Assembly (NCBI GenBank): GCA_905235115.1
Contig: CAJOKT010000001.1
Location: 62,001 to 126,000 of the forward strand
DNA length: 64,000 nucleotides
Direction of reading: 5' to 3'
DNA from: an uncultured Peptostreptococcaceae bacterium
GTDB lineage: Bacteria > Bacillota > Clostridia > Peptostreptococcales > Anaerovoracaceae
Under the pieces are notes generated by a model. It had not been told where the DNA came from. It was given only the letters and a program-made list of their open reading frames with translations, and ran no database searches. Shown piece by piece: positions 60,164-64,000 of the stretch. Every line of letters starts with the position of its first letter. Position 1 is the stretch's first letter. The position numbers and the translations under genes were made by a program.

Positions 60164-62796
60164 AGTTTTCTCTTTAATTCTTCAAGTATTTTTATGGCCT
60201 CAGAAGGCGTGACGTTCATAAGATCAAGCTCTCTCAGCCTCTGGATCACAGGGTCCGGCGTAAGGTCGAACAGGGATGTCTGGACCGGCTCTGCTACCCT
60301 GAGCTCCGGTTCCCTCCTCAGGCTGAGATCTTTTACGTGATCCATGCTCTCATTCCTTAGCTTCGCGCTGGCCTCAAGCTCTGCCAGCTTTTCCTCGGCT
60401 CTTTCCAGAACGTCCTCGGAAATTCCCGCGAGTCTGGCAACCTGGATGCCGTAGGATCTCGATGCGCTTCCTTCAGCGATCTTGTGGAGGAAAACGACCT
60501 TTCCGCCGCTTTCCGACACCTCCACGTTCAGGTTCTTCACGCCGCTCATCATGCCTTCCAGGGCGGTGAGTTCATGATAATGAGTGGCAAAGAGCGTCCT
60601 GATGTGAGGATTCTTCCCGCTTAAATGTTCCACACAGGCCCACGCTATGGACAGGCCGTCGTAGGTAGAAGTGCCCCGGCCTATCTCATCCAGGATTATG
60701 AGGGAGCGCTCTGTTGCGTAGTTAAGGATATAAGACAGTTCTGACATCTCCACAAAGAAAGTGGATCTGCCCTGAGCCAGATTGTCAGAGGCTCCGATCC
60801 TGGTGAAGATCCTGTCGCAAACGCCTATGTGGCAGGAATCAGCAGGCACGAAGCAGCCGGACTGTGCCATCAGCACGATCAGCGCGGTCTGCCTCATATA
60901 AGTGGATTTACCTGACATGTTGGGGCCTGTGATAAGCAGCATTGACTCTGTGGTGTTGTTCACGTAAGTGTCGTTGGACACGAACTGGCCGTTGGGCACG
61001 GTCTGCTCCACCACCGGGTGTCTTCCCCGCACTATGCTGAGTTCCAGAGAGTCATCCACCACAGGCTTCACGTAGCCCAGTCTGTCAGAGACATAGGCAA
61101 AGGCCGTGAGAACATCCAAAGTGGAGATGGCTTCAGATGTTTCCTGGATCTGAGGAATGAACCCTCTTATATGATCACGTATATTGCAGAATTCCTTATA
61201 TTCCAGGTCGTTGATCTTGGCCTCGGCGTTCAGCACCAGGCTTTCCATCTCCTTGAGTTCGGGAGTAATGAACCTTTCGCCGCCCACCAGGGTCTGTTTC
61301 CTTATATAGTCTTCAGGCACTTTGTCCCTGAAGGAGTTGGAGACTTCGATATAGTAGCCGAATACCTTGTTGAAGCCTACCTTCAGGGTCTTTATGCCGG
61401 TTCTTTCCTTTTCTTTTGATTCAAGGGAGGATATCCATTCCTTTCCTCCCTTGATGGAGTCCTTAAGGTCGTCCAGTTCCCTGGAGTAACCAGGTTTAAT
61501 GATCCCGCCCTCCTTGAGGCCGAAACCCGCATCCTCCGAGATCCCTCTCTCAATGATATCCGCTATGTCTGACAGATCGTGGATCCGGGAATTTATGTCC
61601 CGCAAAATATCCGACCCGAAGTTCTCCAGTGTGTACTTGATATCCGGAAGCATGGAAACGGATGTCTTGAGGGCCAGAAGATCTCTTGCGTTGGCATTGC
61701 CGTAAGCCACCCGGCCTGTGAGCCTCTGGAAATCGTAGATGCCCCTGAGATACTCTCTTAACTCGTTCCTTCCCATGAGGTCATCGAATAGTTCCTCCAC
61801 TCCGTCCAGTCTGTAGTTTATCTCTCTTGAATCATTCAGAGGTTCTCTGAGCCACTGTCTGAGTTTCCTGCTTCCCATTGCGGTGCGGCACTTGTCGAGG
61901 ACACCGAGAAGACTTCCCTTCACGTCCTTTTCATATAGTGTCTCCATGATCTCCAGATTCCTCAATGTGGCCTTATCCAGAACCATATGAGACCCTATCT
62001 CATAAAGTTCCACCTTGACTATGGCCTGAAGGTCCTGCTTCTGAGTCTCCAGAAAATATGTGAGAAGCGCGCCCAGAGCCATTACGGCTGAATGCCTTCC
62101 GTCCAGGCCCAGGCTCTGAAGAGATATGGTCCTGAACTGATGCTTGATCATCTCTGCGAAACCGGTCTCGTCGTAGTATGTTTTTGGCATATACTCGAAG
62201 TACGAACCGGTAGACAGCTTCAGATCTTCGAAGGAGATATAGTCGTCTGCTCCGGCATTAATAATGGTCTCGCTGGGTCTGATCTTGACGATCTCATTCA
62301 AAAGAGTCTGATATGGGTCTATCCCTCTGTACTCCGTAAGAAACATCTCTCCTGTGGAGATATCGGAATAGCAGATGCCCACGCTTTCATCCGAAGGCTC
62401 AAAATATACTGAACAGATGTAGTTGTTTTCGTCGTCTTTAAGTGCCAGACCTGATGTGAGGGTCCCGGGGGTGACCACCCTTATGACATCTCTCTTCACA
62501 AGCCCCTTTGCCAGGGCGGGATCCTCGGTCTGTTCGCATATGGCCACCTTGTAGCCCTTTTCGATGAGCTTGGCCACATAACTGTCGGCAGCGTGGAAAG
62601 GAACGCCGCACATGGGCGCCCTTTCCGGCTGACCGACGCTTTTTCCTGTAAGAGTAAGCTCCAGTTCACGGGACGCGGTTTTAGCATCATCGTAGAACAT
62701 TTCATAGAAATCTCCGAGTCTAAAGAACAGTATGCAATCCTTATACTGCTCTTTTATACTGAAATACTGTTCCATCATCGGAGATAATTTTTCCAT
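60160..62796 (-). CDS. mutS: DNA mismatch repair protein MutS
   Basis: An 878-residue mismatch sensor. The N-terminal mismatch-binding domain has the Phe-x-Glu motif in FFRLGDFYEMFYDDA, followed by connector, lever and clamp domains; the ATPase has Walker A GPNMSGKSTYMRQ, Walker B LIILDEIGRGTSTYDG and FATHYHELT. AGGGAAAG, inside the end of the aminotransferase gene, is the RBS, and the gap to that gene is four bases. The C-terminal helical tail is present. Confidence 0.98.
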   Translation of the reverse strand: MEKLSPMMEQYFSIKEQYKDCILFFRLGDFYEMFYDDAKTASRELELTLTGKSVGQPERAPMCGVPFHAADSYVAKLIEKGYKVAICEQTEDPALAKGLVKRDVIRVVTPGTLTSGLALKDDENNYICSVYFEPSDESVGICYSDISTGEMFLTEYRGIDPYQTLLNEIVKIRPSETIINAGADDYISFEDLKLSTGSYFEYMPKTYYDETGFAEMIKHQFRTISLQSLGLDGRHSAVMALGALLTYFLETQKQDLQAIVKVELYEIGSHMVLDKATLRNLEIMETLYEKDVKGSLLGVLDKCRTAMGSRKLRQWLREPLNDSREINYRLDGVEELFDDLMGRNELREYLRGIYDFQRLTGRVAYGNANARDLLALKTSVSMLPDIKYTLENFGSDILRDINSRIHDLSDIADIIERGISEDAGFGLKEGGIIKPGYSRELDDLKDSIKGGKEWISSLESKEKERTGIKTLKVGFNKVFGYYIEVSNSFRDKVPEDYIRKQTLVGGERFITPELKEMESLVLNAEAKINDLEYKEFCNIRDHIRGFIPQIQETSEAISTLDVLTAFAYVSDRLGYVKPVVDDSLELSIVRGRHPVVEQTVPNGQFVSNDTYVNNTTESMLLITGPNMSGKSTYMRQTALIVLMAQSGCFVPADSCHIGVCDRIFTRIGASDNLAQGRSTFFVEMSELSYILNYATERSLIILDEIGRGTSTYDGLSIAWACVEHLSGKNPHIRTLFATHYHELTALEGMMSGVKNLNVEVSESGGKVVFLHKIAEGSASRSYGIQVARLAGISEDVLERAEEKLAELEASAKLRNESMDHVKDLSLRREPELRVAEPVQTSLFDLTPDPVIQRLRELDLMNVTPSEAIKILEELKRKL

Positions 62797-62800
62797 TTTC

Positions 62801-64000
62801 TTACTTTCCCTGCTTAGCGTTGTAGGCCTTGATGCCTTCCTTGATGATATTGATGCCCTTCTTCATGTCTTCCGCCTTGAGGACGTAAGCTATACGTATG
62901 TCGGACTTACCTACTCCGGGCGTGCCGTAAAATCCTGCCGCGGGAGCGAACATGGTGGTCTCTCCGTCAACGTCGAACTCCTGAAGGAGGAACATGAGGA
63001 ACTTCTCGGCGTCGTCAACCGGAAGCTGACATGTGATGTAAAATGCTCCCTCGGGAACACCGTACTTGATGCCCTCGATCTCGTTCAGTGCCTGAACGGA
63101 TACGTCTCTTCTGTATTCGTATTCTTTCTTAATATCATTGAAATATGAGGGATCAAGGTTGTAGAGAGCAGCTGCTCCGACCTGGTCTAGTGTCGGGCAG
63201 CAAAGTCTTGCCTGGCAGATCTTCATCAGGTTCTGCATGAGTTCTCTGTTCTTTGACGCGATGGAACCGATCCTGGCTCCGCAGGCGGAAAATCTCTTGG
63301 AAACTGAGTCCACGATTATCACGTTCTGTTCAGCTTCCCTGAAGCTTCCGAATGAACGGAGTTCTCTTCCGTCATAGGTGAATTCTCTGTAGACTTCATC
63401 GCAGATGAGATAGAGATCGTTCTTTACCACGATATCTACTATCAGGGCCATCTCTTCCTCAGTGAGGACCTTTCCGGTGGGATTGCCGGGGCTGATGATG
63501 GCGATAGCCTTGGTCCTGGGTGTTATGACCCCTTCGATCTTTTCTCTGACCGCGTACTGATATCCGTCCTCGGCTGTAGTGGGGATGGCCACGATATCGC
63601 CTCCCGCAGCCTTGATGAATGTCTTGTAGTTAGTGTAGAAGGGTTCTGCCATGATCACTTCGTCACCTTCATCGAGAATGGCTGTCATGATCATGCTGAG
63701 AGCCTCAGAACCGCCGTTGGTGATGAGAAGGTCATCAGCCGTGTAATCAAGTCCGATCCTCTTGTAGTACCCAACGAGGGCATCAAGCAGTTCGGGAATG
63801 CCGTGGGAATTGGCATACGCCAGGACATCCTGGTTGAAATTCTTTACCGCGTCGAAGAATACAGAAGGCGTCTTGATATCCGGCTGACCGATGTTAAGGC
63901 CGTAGACCTTCTTGCCCTGTTTCCTGGCCGCGTCTGCGTAGGGTACGAACTTTCTGATTGGAGAAAGTTCCATCTCCTGGATTTTTTGTGAAAGCTTCAT
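62801..64000 (-). CDS. Class I/II PLP-dependent aminotransferase
   Basis: A 399-residue fold-type I aminotransferase starting exactly at the window edge, MKLSQKIQEMELSPIRKF, a normal N-terminus for the aspartate aminotransferase-like group; an upstream start cannot be excluded. GSEALSMIMTAI, ISPGNPTGKVL, CDEVYREF and the PLP-lysine block SVSKRFSACGARIGS (Lys about 236) are intact, and the C-terminal DIRIAYVL contains the substrate-carboxylate Arg. Substrates (aspartate, alanine or aromatic acids) cannot be assigned. It lies four bases ahead of mutS and is probably transcribed with it. Confidence 0.9.
   Translation of the reverse strand: MKLSQKIQEMELSPIRKFVPYADAARKQGKKVYGLNIGQPDIKTPSVFFDAVKNFNQDVLAYANSHGIPELLDALVGYYKRIGLDYTADDLLITNGGSEALSMIMTAILDEGDEVIMAEPFYTNYKTFIKAAGGDIVAIPTTAEDGYQYAVREKIEGVITPRTKAIAIISPGNPTGKVLTEEEMALIVDIVVKNDLYLICDEVYREFTYDGRELRSFGSFREAEQNVIIVDSVSKRFSACGARIGSIASKNRELMQNLMKICQARLCCPTLDQVGAAALYNLDPSYFNDIKKEYEYRRDVSVQALNEIEGIKYGVPEGAFYITCQLPVDDAEKFLMFLLQEFDVDGETTMFAPAAGFYGTPGVGKSDIRIAYVLKAEDMKKGINIIKEGIKAYNAKQGK

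Noticed and set aside
1-64000. CRISPR arrays, rRNA or tRNA genes
   Set aside because: No regularly spaced direct repeats and no tRNA or rRNA signatures were found on either strand by reading; a dedicated search was not possible.

Overview
The window is a dense, gene-rich stretch of chromosome from a Gram-positive anaerobe. It is most likely a member of the Clostridia: the GC content looks close to half, and it carries the classic Firmicute blocks plsX-rnc-smc-ftsY, ftsK-rimO-pgsA-cinA-recA, rplU-rpmA-obg, alaS-ireB-ruvX and mutS-mutL-miaA, plus a murT/gatD-like pair and a Spo0A-type DNA-binding domain. I cannot place it to genus. No rRNA, tRNA, CRISPR array, prophage or insertion sequence is visible.

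Layout. 1-5078 (+) holds an FGGY kinase (5' truncated by the window), an iron alcohol dehydrogenase and a GtrA protein. A promoter then drives an acyl-CoA-synthetase-like gene broken by one extra G, and an E2-acyltransferase-like gene that lacks its catalytic His. About 5140-5830 is a markedly AT-rich insert with one GNAT acetyltransferase. 5831-17036 (+) has rbgA, rnhB, mntP (apparently leaderless), valS (with a six-Cys insertion), folC, a ThrE-type exporter, a GNAT gene, glyA and a Na/Pi cotransporter. 17150-32878 (+) runs plsX, rnc, smc, ftsY, der, plsY, gpsA, miaB, cls, then a MurT-like ligase, a GatD-like protein lacking both catalytic residues, an ATP-grasp ligase and a site-2 protease. 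A GntR regulator (-) at 32879-33547 interrupts. 33607-43461 (+) has nth, uppP, ftsK, rimO, pgsA, cinA, two HAD phosphatases and SOS-controlled recA. 43560-53128 (+) carries rplU-rpmA-obg, two radical-SAM-linked genes, comEA, a stand-alone Spo0A-C protein, ynzC-like, alaS, ireB and ruvX. 53171-53737 has no gene but several inverted repeats. 53738-64000 is on the minus strand: a LysM SOS protein like YneA under three LexA-type boxes, then (reading from the right edge) an aminotransferase, mutS, mutL, miaA, a Xer-type recombinase, a YnbB-like PLP enzyme and a TVP38 membrane protein.

How it fits together. Most of the window is housekeeping: translation and tRNA modification, ribosome assembly GTPases, phospholipid synthesis (plsX, plsY, gpsA, pgsA, cls), cell envelope (uppP, MurT-like) and DNA repair or segregation (recA, nth, mutSL, ruvX, ftsK, smc). 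Adjacent genes are tightly coupled: eight pairs share a 4-base ATGA overlap and seven share an 8-base overlap of the form NTGNNTRR.

The most unusual content is the murT-like / dead-gatD / ATP-grasp cassette (29028-32152). Its three proteins look like a modified MurT-GatD amidation machine that can no longer make its own ammonia from glutamine and is instead paired with a second ligase. Other points of interest are the three-operator SOS switch, L27 encoded already in its mature form with no Prp protease gene, an L21 with an extra C-terminal domain, and two promoters placed so close to start codons that the messages should be leaderless.
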